From Liolophura sinensis (Eukaryota; Mollusca; Polyplacophora; Chitonida; Chitonidae): a stretch of 64,000 bases of DNA. Shown one piece after another: positions 13,140-24,320 of the stretch. Position numbers and translations under genes: made by a program. The stretch lies in contig NC_088303.1 of assembly GCF_032854445.1 (NCBI RefSeq), positions 25,801,501-25,865,500 of the forward strand, read 5' to 3'. The notes beneath the pieces are model-generated. The model saw nothing but the letters and a program-made list of their open reading frames with translations, was not told the origin of the DNA and ran no database searches. Within the stretch, counting starts at the first letter, position 1. Each line of letters begins with the position of its first letter.

Positions 13140-13980
13140 GTCATGAAACACACACAGTAACCTACTGAAGTTTATATGCATGCCATATATACATTTACAG
13201 ATGTCAGAAAACATAGAGTTTTACATAAGTTATAAAACATATATGGTTAGTGAAGTTTGTAAGACATGTTAAAAATTTACTGGAGTTACCAGACATAATA
13301 GTTAATGAAGTTACAAAAATTAGTTGTTGAAATTATGAAGCAAAAACAGCTTGTATTGAGGTTATGAAACAGAGAAACTGAAGTACAAAACATGGAGAAA
13401 CTGAAGTTGTTAAACACACAGAAACTGAAGCTATAAGACATAGAGAAACTGAAGTCATAAAACATGGAGAAACTGGAGCCATAAGACGTAGAGAAACTGA
13501 AGTCATAAAACATGGAGAAACTGGAAGATATAAGACAGAGGATCTGAAGTTACAAAACATGGAGAAACTGAAGCCATAAGACGTAGAGAAACTGAAGTCA
13601 TAAAACATGGAGAAACTGAAGTTACAAAACATAGAGAAACTGAAGTTATAAAACACAGAAACTGAAGCTATAAGACATAGAGAAACTGAAGTCATAAAAC
13701 ATGGAGAAACTGAAGTTATGAGACAGAGAAACTGAAGTTACAAAACATGGAGAAACTGAAGTTATAATTCACACAGAAACTGAAGCCGTAAGACGTAGAG
13801 AAACTGAAATCATAAAACACGGAGAAACTGAAGTTATAAAACAGAGAAAGTGAAGTTACAAAACATGGAAAAACTGAAGTTATAATACACACAGAAACTG
13901 AAGCCATAAGACGTAGAGAAACTGAAGTCATAAAACACGGAGAAACTGAAGTTATAAAACAGAGAACCTGAAGTTATAAA
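13140..13980. repeat. Minisatellite with about 22-bp units, GAGAAACTGAAG core
   Basis: From about 13355 the motif GAGAAACTGAAG recurs every 20-30 bases with TTATAAAACA, CATAAGACGT or CATAAAACATG between. A composite of three to four units (CATAAGACGTAGAGAAACTG then CATAAAACAYGGAGAAACTG) repeats several times, so there is a higher-order structure. The left edge (13140-13350) is a degenerate version. Minus-strand open frames rich in S, F and V are products of the repeat. Confidence 0.9.
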
Positions 13981-16814
13981 ATGCATGTACACATGCTAAA
14001 TTAACCAAATGCCATAGAGGATGTTCAAACAGGGTAAAAGATTTACTGCTTTTACATGTGCTGAGCTCGTTCTGATAAAACAAGATTGCGGATTAATGCC
14101 ACGTTTTAGTTTACCTCTACATGAGCTGCAGGAAGTGGCATTTAAAGACACAGTTTTGTTATGAACATGAGCTTTGACAGACATGAAGTCAGTTTGATCA
14201 GATATACATGTATGTAGTGGGCATATTATTGGGTGAATGGCTTGTTCTAATGGGTAAAATGTTTGAGTGGATGCAATGTCAACAGGAGGTGCTTATGGTA
14301 TCAATTATCTTAGTCATAACTAGAATTCGTTCATTTATCTGGTTTTACCAGACATGGACTCCAGTAATGAGCAACCACTGTTTCCTGACTCATTCTCAGT
14401 GCTGACATATTGTGTAATGTTATCGTAGCCATGAATCCCTCTGGGCGCGGAGTCTTGTTCCCTTGATGGGTGCACAAACAGCCTGTGACAACATCCAATG
14501 ACTGGATGGGTCAGCTGCCTTACAAGTGGTCTCTCCGCTGGCGGCTGAAAAAATGGCCACGACATATATTGCATTTGTCTGCAGAATTAGAATCAGCTGT
14601 TCCAGAGTGGTTGATGTCAGGTTGGACGGATATACACGACAGAATTAATTTAGCCTGTGTTTTATTCAGGCACATCAATGAGTGGCAGATATTCTCATGA
14701 TGGGGCTGGATGCAGGGTTAAAGTTACCAAAGGAAAGTTACCCAATCCCTTTATCCAGTAATGGTTTCCGACAAAAAAATGTAAATGCCCAGTACTTTTT
14801 TAATGATAAATGTGGCCGACAGACATGTAGTATGTCTATAGAGGAAGACAGAAACAGAGATTAAGGGTAGGATTTGATGTCTGTGCACCCATGAAACATC
14901 TCTTGTGTATATAATATTATCAAATTGCCATAAGAGATCAGCCAATTTCCTGAGATTTTCAGACTGAGCACCCCTTTTCTACTCACTGGGCACCTGTAGG
15001 ACAGAGTGCTGAGGTCTGTGTGGTTGTGTTCCTGGCTTTTCCTCTGTCTGAGAGAACCACTACAGTAGAGTGGAATTTGACATATGTCAAAACAACCACT
15101 CGGAGTCCCTATCCATTATCTATACATAAGTCAGGATGTATACCTGTCTAACCAAAACCATCTGTGGCCACTCGCTCTCTCTCTCTCTTTCTCTTAATGT
15201 TCATGAATTTTTTTTTTCGTTTTAAAATAAACAGATAAAGTTGTCAAGTGTTCATGCTGTACAATAGATCAAATCTAACAGTCAATAACAAATCGTTCTT
15301 TAATAATAACATCTTACTTGGTCATACAGAGGTTTTATATGACCTATTTATCATCTAGTATGTGATAGGTCATTTCCCCTTGAGTTTTGAACCAGTGACC
15401 TTTGGGTCCTTACCCTGGCTTAGGCCTGAAATTCCCATTGGTCATGTAGTAGAATGCCCTGTTGCACATAATTGCAAACCAGCACTGAACATTTTATAAA
15501 GATTTTTTAAGCATGTACGGCAAAGAACCTGGAGACCAGACTTGAAGTTGGAACTAATTAGTCTCTCACCTTCTCAGATACAGTTAAGTAAATTTAACTT
15601 AAAGCATATGTTTGTGAAGAAAGTCTTCATAGATGGGAAAAGTGTTTTTCACACAAGAGAAATTAATCAAGATTGAGAGAAGTAGCCTTGTAGGAACATA
15701 ATAATTGTCATAATATTAATAAACATATAATTGAATATAATATTAATAAATAAGGCTAGATTTATAAAGTATACCTGCTTTTCTTAATTTTTAACTGGGA
15801 CAGGCAGCTCTGTAAGTTGCTCTGTCGGATGAGCGTCAAATATTTTACTTTTTTGAATGTTGTGCATCAGCATTTTGTGGGATATGTTGTAAATCTTGCG
15901 AATGTGTGCTCGTGTCCTTTGTGCTCTAATGATCAGTGAACAATTTCTATATGTCAAATATCCAGCACACAGACAATGAAAAACCTAGATCACTGTTTGG
16001 ACTTTATAATTTCTGTGAAGCCTTAGGATGTCAGCAGATTAAGTGGCTCCAATCTTATATAAACGAAGAATTACATTGATGAGGCCTGACTTTAGCTATT
16101 GTGAACTAATTACTTCTTGTCTAAGTTGTTGTTGTCATGTCAGATCAAACAGGTTATTACTTATCAGGTGTAGATGTCTAGATGTAAGTATGCCCTGACA
16201 AAAGGTAATTAACAGGTTGATGTATGGCGGAATGCTTTTTTGGGATCAGCAAACGGAGTCGTATTTTGAGGGGTATAGATACAGCTATACATATAAAGTA
16301 ATGTTGGAGTTTATTGCAGGTGTTTAATGGTTATTTATTATTTATTTACAGGTGGAATTTAAGGATTTTACCTCATTTCATACTAACTGAGAAAGAAATG
16401 TGAATGTAAATATCTGTAATGAAAGGAATATTTGACAGTAAATGTTGGTTATTATAAATACTGTTTCTTTAGAAAAGTGGATAGCATTACCAATTCATCA
16501 TATTTCATCACCTATTAATGTGAATCTTCTGTTGTTCTAATATCTCTGTGTAATATCTTCTAATTTCATCCATGTCAAAGAAATGCCCTTTTTCTTGATT
16601 TTGAGAGCATTGTCTGTTAGGACGATATCCTTTGGAAAAAGTTGCAGCTCCAGACATTCTGACTGTTCTGACAAAATTAACAGGGAGAAGATAAGGAAAA
16701 TAGGACAAAATTGGAAATGAGACAGCCTGGTTTCAAATTCTGGGTAAATCTATGCCTGTAAGAATGAAATGTGTATTTCCACTGGTCTAACAGTATGCTT
16801 GAATATGGATTTAC
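13981..16814. other. No gene seen
   Basis: A balanced unique stretch at 14400-14700 carries short open frames on both strands without family likeness. A (CT)n run lies at 15174-15190. Confidence 0.5.
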
Positions 16815-17060
16815 AGGGTGATGGTCCAGCTTGCTGTGGGATCACAAAACAATCCAAAACTTTAATTTCAAATCACTTTAAAATTGTTATCATTACATTT
16901 CTAATGTAACATGGTCAGAATATTGCTTGACAACATAAATTCTTTGTAAGCTATTGTACAAATGACAGAAAGGAACATAACAAATTTAATGATTAAAATT
17001 TTGATCTAATTCTAAGATCACTTTGTGATCTCTGGGCCTGACCTAGGTGCATAAAGAAAA
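16815..17060. repeat. Inverted pair of SINE fragments (third family)
   Basis: The plus-strand fragment at 16815-16895 ends ATTTCAAATCACTTTAAAAT. A minus-strand fragment at 16985-17060 holds ATTTTGATCTAATTCTAAGA and TGTGATCTCTGGGCC. Both align with the element at 44795-44932. Confidence 0.4.
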
Positions 17061-17195
17061 CCTTATGGAATGATGGGTGGATCTTGTAATTGTCTTATTA
17101 TAATGTGATGGTGCAGATGCACCTATAAACTTTTTGCATAATGAGCATACAATGGTGCTGATCAACCAATTTTTAAGCGTTTGAAGGAACAAACT

Positions 17196-17660
17196 TGATC
17201 CACCAGTGACTTCTTTTCTGTTATGATAATACAGTGGTGCTGATCCACCAGTGACTTCTTTTCTGTTATGATAATACAGTGGTGCTGATCCACCAGTGAC
17301 TTCTTTTCTGTTATGATAATACAGTGGTGCTGAACCACCAGTGACTTCTTTTCTGTTATGATAATACAGTGGTGCTGATCCACCAGTGACTTCATTTCTG
17401 TTATGATAATACAGTGGTGCTGATCCACCAGTGACTTCTTTTCTGTTATGATAATACAGTGGTGCTGAACCACCAGTGACTTCTTTTCTGTTATGATAAT
17501 ACAGTGGTGCTGAACCACCAGTGACTTCTTTTCTGTTATGATAATACAGTGGTGCTGATCCACCAGTGACTTCTTTTCTGTTATGATAATACAGTGGTGC
17601 TGATCCACCAGTGACTTCTTTTCTGTTATGATAATACAGTGGTGCTGATCCACCAGTGAA
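17196..17660. repeat. 45-bp minisatellite, about 10 copies
   Basis: The unit is about 45 bp: TGATCCACCAGTGACTTCTT followed by TTCTGTTATGATAATACAGT and GGTGC. Copies are almost identical; the main variants are GATCC/GAACC and one CTTCATTT. As 45 is divisible by three, the minus strand is open for 163 codons with the 15-residue repeat DQHHCIIITEKKSLV. There is no splice or homology evidence for a protein. Confidence 0.95.
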
Positions 17661-20484
17661 CTTTTTGCATAAATTTAAGTTTTCTAATATTGATGTTGAT
17701 CAAGCAATATTTTAAGCTTAATGCATATTGATAGTGTAATAAACTTGATCGACGAATATGTTTTTACATATTGATCATGTAATTGTGAATTACACAAGCA
17801 TTCATATTAAGCTTGTAACAAACAAAAAAAAGATTATGACACACAATTAAAATTGTTCATTTTAGATAACAAACAAAATGTACATACCCTAGTTCTTGTA
17901 ATGTTTTAGACAGATATTAGTAGTGCTGAAAGCAAAGAATTACATTTCTGTCCTAGTTTTTTGGAAAAGTAAAGATAAGAATATGTTGTTCATTAGATAG
18001 ACTATGTGAACAACTATATGAACAAAGATAAATAACTATTCCTGCTACAATTAAAACATATACTGGTTAAAAGGAGCAGACCCGGTGTCCCAAAAATTAG
18101 AAATGGAATAATCAGATTTTCAAATTGGACCTCATTGTGAGTTTTGGATATCAAGCCATACATGTAAGTAACAGATGATTATTCAGAGGGAATCTTGTTT
18201 GAGTTCAGTCCAGTGCAAAAACTGTCCTGTTGCCACTTGAGATGTACTATAACTGACTATCACATCATAATGAGCATGTCCTCTTATGTCTCTCTGAGTG
18301 GCCCAGCATTATCTGACTGATTCTGGACCTGTTGAAGACTTCTCAGGCCTCAAGCAGGCCGTGTTCAATGGCTCATTTCCGCTTTTTTCCAAAGCCTGAG
18401 AAAAAATATATCATGTCATGATTATGTGTAGATATATATATATATGTATCATTTGTATCATCAGTCTGGATTTGGCTCAAATAAATAAGCCTATGTATGT
18501 GGAAAGTTTTAAAGTGCGCACATTTGAATGGTTACAAGAAAAATATTGGACACGATCTTCATGTCATCATTTAGAGTTGTCAGTACAGAAAGATTCTACA
18601 TGTGTTCTCATAAACAGGCCATTAAATGAAATGTTAAGCCTTGTGGGAATATTTTTGCTTTTGTTTTTGGTTTGTTGTTTTTTTAAACAATCGTAATTAT
18701 TGTAATTTTAATCTGACTTGTAATAATTGTTTTCTTCTTGTAATCACTTTATTTGGTATAAAAGCTGCTCAAAGATTGTGCTGCTCAAAAACAATCATTG
18801 GATTGCTTTCATCAGCATCATGCCGTGTGTTCTTTCTTCATTTTCAGCTGCTGATTTGGGCATTTCAGTATAAATGAATGGAAAACAAAGCTCTAGATAG
18901 ATGTAAGTTAAGTGTATATATGTACCCATAGCTCATGGAACAGCTCCCAAATGTTGCATTCAAGGCTAGCTTTTAAGTTTAGACAAAAATGTAATAGTAA
19001 GGGTTTGCCTTAAAAACTTTATTCAGTTATTATTTTTAATTCTGTTGTGATCTTATTTGCCCCTTACCACTACTTCCCTCTTTGCCTTTCATCTCACCAA
19101 TAAGTCATTTCAGGGGTCTAGGCAGGCCATGATGATTTAACCGAGATAGATTGGTGGCTCTCACAAACGACTGTGGCTAAAAGAAATGATTTTATGGGTA
19201 GGTGTCAACAGCACCATGGAGTCAACAGACAGATGTATATTCAATCTAGCAACTGCCGTAAAAGCACACCTTTTGCCTAAGCTAGTGCACGAGAGCTCGG
19301 ATCTTGTTTCGCCTGTATCTGCTTGAACCAATGAGACCCCTGAAATACTGATTGGGTATCGTATATTGTCAATGGCATGTGACATGAAAACAACAGCGCA
19401 AGTGGTAGGAGTCAAATATCACTATTAAGAGGGTAGATTGTGACTGTGAAAAAATCATGTATACTGTAAAGCTTAGACAAGACAGCATTGATCTGTGTGG
19501 GTTGCTGTCATTGGCAGATGTGACCATGGATGCTGTGGGACTTCCGTAATGTATACAGATATAACAGCCACATCTAATTGGATATTTCGATTTCAATCTG
19601 ACAAGTGTGCATCAAGTTTCCAGCACTGTGTAACAGGTGGGAATTAAGGGAAGCTGTGTGGCTGTGATGTTAACTGTCCCATGGTAACGGGAAGAGGTGG
19701 GGGGTGGGGGGTGTTGTACATGCAGGTTAGATCTTGACTTTCCCATGCTGATAGGCCGAGTACAGATGATTTATGTGTATATATATAGACATATATATAT
19801 GTGTGTGTTTTCTGTTCTTTTTTTGTGTAATAACCTTAAAAATGCCTTGGGAAATGTAGAATGTAAAATAAATGTAGCTCTGTAAAGTCTGCGATAAGAA
19901 TGTAACTGTGCAGTTTGAGGCACGGAAGGTTTTGTAGAGTGCATGAAATACATTTCATTGATCAATTAGTTTTGTTTAAACTGTCAGTCATCTTCATTCC
20001 CTCCTCCTTTATTCCCTGTGTAACGACATGTGTTGTCACATCTGCTGTCTTAGCGATAAGTTTTGGATCGACAAAAGTGACTTTGCAAACCTGAGAGAGA
20101 TAATTCCAAGGTGTTTTGTGGCTGAGTGATTTGATGGTAACAGCTTGGCCAAATACAGTGTTGAATTTCACCGAGAGCCTTGTCAATTTATTCAGGAAAA
20201 TTAATGATAGCGAGTGAGACAACTTAAGAATGTGTATGATACACGTATAATCATTTTCATCACAGAATTTTTTTTTTTTTTTTGTATTAAATTTAGAAGT
20301 GCCTCATGGTTGTGGTGCTCTTGGAAGAGACTTTGAGTTTGATATGAATGAGTGACATCAAGCATTGTACATGTGCGACTGATCTGCCAAGCAAAATGCT
20401 CTTGTAGAGACTTGATTGAACTGATACGAATATGTAGTAAACCAGGCGTGTTGTCTTTTGGTTTGATCTCACCTATGTTCCTGA
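17661..20484. other. No gene seen
   Basis: AT-rich with AT-dinucleotide runs. A unique, more balanced part lies at 19140-19620. Confidence 0.5.
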
Positions 20485-22605
20485 GGACAGGATTAGTTAT
20501 ACTGACAGGTGTATAGGTCAGATTTGCAGACCAGTTATACTGGCAGTTGTAATCTCAGTTACATTGATAAAAATTGCCGACTAGCTTATATTGAGCCAGG
20601 TGTAATTTTAGGTATATCATTCAGTTTGCACAGGTGTAACCTCAGGTACATGTACTTGTATGTTGGTCAGTTTGCAGACTAGTTATGATGTCAGGTGTAA
20701 GCTCAGGTATATTTGTCAGTTTGCAGGCTAGTTGTGATGTCAGGTGTAAGCTGAGGTATATTTGTCAGTTTGCAGGCTAGTTGTGATGTCAGGTGTAAGC
20801 TCAGGTATATTTGTCAGTTTGCAGGCTAGTTATGGTGTCAGGTGTAAGCTCAGGTATATTTGTCAGTTTGCAGGCTAGTTATGGTGTCAGGTGTAAACTC
20901 AGGTATATTTGTCAGTTTGCGGGCTAGTTATGGTGTCAGGTGTAAGCTCAGGTATATTTCTCAGTTTGCAGGCTAGTTATGGCGTCAGGTGTAAGCTCAG
21001 GTATATTTGTCAGTTTGCAGGCTAGTTATGGTGTCAGGTGTAAGCTCAGGTATATTTGTCAGTTTGCAGGCTAGTTATGGTGTCAGGTGTAAGCTAAGGT
21101 ATATTTGTCAGTTTGCAGGCTAGTTATGGTGTCAGGTGTAAGCTCAGGTATATTTGTCAGTTTGCAGGCTAGTTATGGTGTCAGGTGTAAACTCAGGTAT
21201 ATTTGTCAGTTTGCAGGCTAGTTATGGTGTCAGGTGTAAGCTCAGGTATATTTGTCAGTTTGCAGGCTAGTTATGGTGTCAGGTGTAAGCTAAGGTATAT
21301 TTGTCAGTTTGCAGGCTAGTTATGGTGTCAGGTGTAAGCTCAGGTATATTTGTCAGTTTGCAGGCTAGTTATGATGTCAGGTGTAAGCTCAGGTATATTT
21401 GTCAGTTTGCAGGCTAGTTGTGATGTCAGGTGTAATCTCAGGTTTGTTGGTCAGTTTGCAAACTGGTTATGGTTGCGGGTGTAATCTTAGGTATATTGGT
21501 CAGTTTGCAGGCCAGGTATGTTGGCAGGTGTAATATTAAGTATATTGGCCAGTTTGCAGGTTAGGTATGTTTTCAGGTGTAATATCAGGTATATTGGTCA
21601 GTTTGCAGGTTAGGTATGTTGGCAGGTGTGATCTAAGGTATATTGGTCAGTTTGCAGGTTAGGTATGTTGTCAGGTGTAATATCAGGTTTGTTGGTCAGT
21701 TTGCAGGTTAGTTATTGTTTCGGGTGTAATCTCAGGTATATTGGTCACTAAATTGCAGGCTAGTTATGATGTCATGTGTGATCTAAGGTATATTGGCCAC
21801 TTTACAAGGTAGTTATGATGTCATGTGTGATCTAAGGTATATTGGCCACTTTACAAGGTAGTTATGGTGGCAGATGTGATCAAAGGTATAGTGGTCACTT
21901 TACAATCTAGTTATGATGTCAGGTGTAATCTAAGGTATATTGGTCACTTTACAGACTAGATATTGTGTCAGGTGTAATCTCAATTGTATTTGTCAGTTTA
22001 CAGGCTAGTTATGCTGGCAGGTATAGTAACAGGTGTATGGATCAGTTTGCAGGCTAGTTATGTCAGATGTAATCTCAGATATATTGGTCTGTTTACAGGC
22101 TAGTTATGCTGGCAGGTGTAACCTCAGGTGTAGTGGTAAGTTTGCCGGCTTGTTATGCGGACAGGTGTAATCTCAGGTATAGTGGTCTGTTTACAGGGTA
22201 GTTATGTTGTCAGGTGTAATCTCAGATGTATTGGTCAGTTTGCAGGCTAATATGTTGTGAGCTGTAATCTCAGGTACAGTGATAAGTTTGCAGGCTAGAT
22301 ATGCGGACAGGTGTAATCTCAGGTATAGTGGTGTGTTTACAGGCTAGTTATGATGTCAGATGAAATTTCGGTTATATTGGTCAGTTTGCAGGCTAATATG
22401 ATGTGAGGTGTAACCTCAGGTGTAGTGGTAAGTTTGCAGGCTAGTTATGCGGACAGGTGTAATCTCAGGTATATTGTTCAGTTTGCAGACTAGTTATGGT
22501 GTCAGGTGTAGTCACAGGGTTATTAATCATTTTTGAAGGCTAGTTATGCTGGCAGGTGTGATCACAGGTATATGGGTCAGTTTGCAGGCTAGGTTTGCTG
22601 GCAGG
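20485..22605. repeat. 49-bp minisatellite, about 2.1 kb
   Basis: The unit is GGTATATTTGTCAGTTTGCA, GGCTAGTTATGGTGTCAGGT, GTAAGCTCA (49 bp). The core at about 20690-21430 has some 15 nearly identical copies. Both flanks, 20485-20690 and 21430-22605, are diverged copies with unit lengths varying by several bases. No open frame of note. Confidence 0.95.
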
Positions 22606-22860
22606 TGTGCTTTTAAACTTACTGTCTTACTGTTTCACATTGACAGGTAAGTTTCTTAATGCTGTGTCTTTTTGAAGACAGAAAAATATGTTATATGTGG
22701 ACTGTGGTCTTTGAAAAGTAATACAAACAAGCACATCCAAAAATAAGTCTTTTTGTTTTGTTCTATTTTCTGTGTTTGTTCTATGATTTAGGGTGGTTTT
22801 TGTGTGAAAATAAAATTAATAAGATAGAAAAAGTTGTCTAAATCACTTTCTCACCGTTCA

Positions 22861-23300
22861 TTGAAAGCCACTTGGTTTATCATGGTGACAGTTGATTGAT
22901 TGATTGACAGATCAGGCTTTTATAGATGATAATTCCTATAAATCCTGTGGAATGATCATGACTGAGTTCGATTAAATCAAGACTTTTTGCCTCATCTTTG
23001 TTGGAATACTTTTGATCTCGATTAAGAACTGTACTGAATAGTGTGGTGTGTTGATTGATGGTTATGATCAGAATAAATAAGGACACAATAGTCCAAGGCT
23101 TTCCCAGGTTTTCACTTTTGCTTTCCCTTGGGATTATTCTTAAATCTGTTAAATACCCACCGGAAACGTTTCTGATGTTAACTTCGATCATCAGAAATTA
23201 AAAAGCTCCGGAAACGAGAAGCTCCACGAGTAGATTACGAGAGGTTAGTATGCTTCCAGGTGACAAATGATTTTCTCAGCGTCACTGACAGAATGCTCCG
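22861..23300. promoter_or_regulatory. Candidate regulatory block with PBX-MEIS decamer
   Basis: TGATTGACAG at 22901-22910 is the exact composite site known for PBX-MEIS/PREP partners, preceded by further TGATTGAT repeats. The following 400 bp are balanced in composition and not repetitive. Function is inferred. Confidence 0.3.
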
Positions 23301-24320
23301 TCCCACTCTCAGGGCAGATTGAATAGTTTCCATCTCCCCTCAAACAAGCCACGCTTAACGTTTTTCCGCATCTCAACGGTGGCTTTCTCGCAGATTGTCC
23401 GGATTATTAAAAGGCAGCCAAGAGAAAGCTGTGGACATTTCAGCACACTTGGCGACATTTCCCTGGGGAGGCGACCGTGGCCGTGTTGTGATGGATGAAC
23501 GACAATTAATGGTCTCTCCTGATGGGATAATGTTATTAAGAACTTGAAAACGGCTAACATTGTCGTGGGCCCTGATGATCTGAGGTCAATTCATTTGCTG
23601 TAGCGCTCTCTCTGTCCCTCTCCAGCTGAACAATATGTCCTCGCACCCAAAGTCCTGCTTTCTGATTCTGTAAGGGATCACTAACAGCTTCTCCAAAGAA
23701 ACAGCTGTTGTAACCTTCTCTCCCACCTTGGTTAAGAGTTCATTCAGAGCTCTGTCATTGTTGTAATCAATATCATCATGACAACTACGGACTATATACA
23801 GAGCTGAGACAGATCTCATCTGCTGCTGCCAATATTTATTGCCTCTTTCACAGCTCCAAATCTTTCTTCTCCCAGAACTTGATGATTATAAGATTTATTG
23901 CAATACTTTCTCCAGATTCTGACTTTATCTAAAATAAAAATTCGAGATTTGTCTTGAAATGGGTCAAGATTTGTCTTGTCTGTTGAAGGCCACTGAATGC
24001 ACTATGACTTCATGCCCGACCTCTGAGTACATTAACTTTAATGCAGTTAACAGCATGTAGCACTGATGACTGACTTTATGATGTTTGCGAAGCATCATGG
24101 AAAAGGATCTTGGGAGTTTCCACATGGATGGCGATGTGGAGGTTCAGTACACGGATGAGCTCGCAGTTTTTGTTGTGCTCGCTCAGAGGAGCTCTAAACA
24201 ATGGCCTTTTGATGGCTAATCCAAAGTGCCGCCTTCTCTTTTCCAGTTTACTTGCTGAAAGCGTTCCTGTGTGAAATCGCTCGTCTTCTTGTCAGGTTGT
24301 TTTCATTAAGACAAGAGCAT
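23300..24320. promoter_or_regulatory. Candidate conserved non-coding block
   Basis: Non-repetitive, about half G+C in parts, no splice-flanked open frame. It lacks the T runs of the surrounding DNA. Such texture is typical of developmental enhancers, but there is no alignment to prove conservation. Confidence 0.25.

Noticed and set aside
13286-13931. Minus-strand frames rich in S, F and V
   Set aside because: They arise from translation of the GAGAAACTGAAG minisatellite in several frames; no splice sites or homology.
17196-17660. CRISPR-like direct repeats (also the 49-bp and 53-bp arrays)
   Set aside because: The repeats are contiguous without unique spacers and the genome is eukaryotic.
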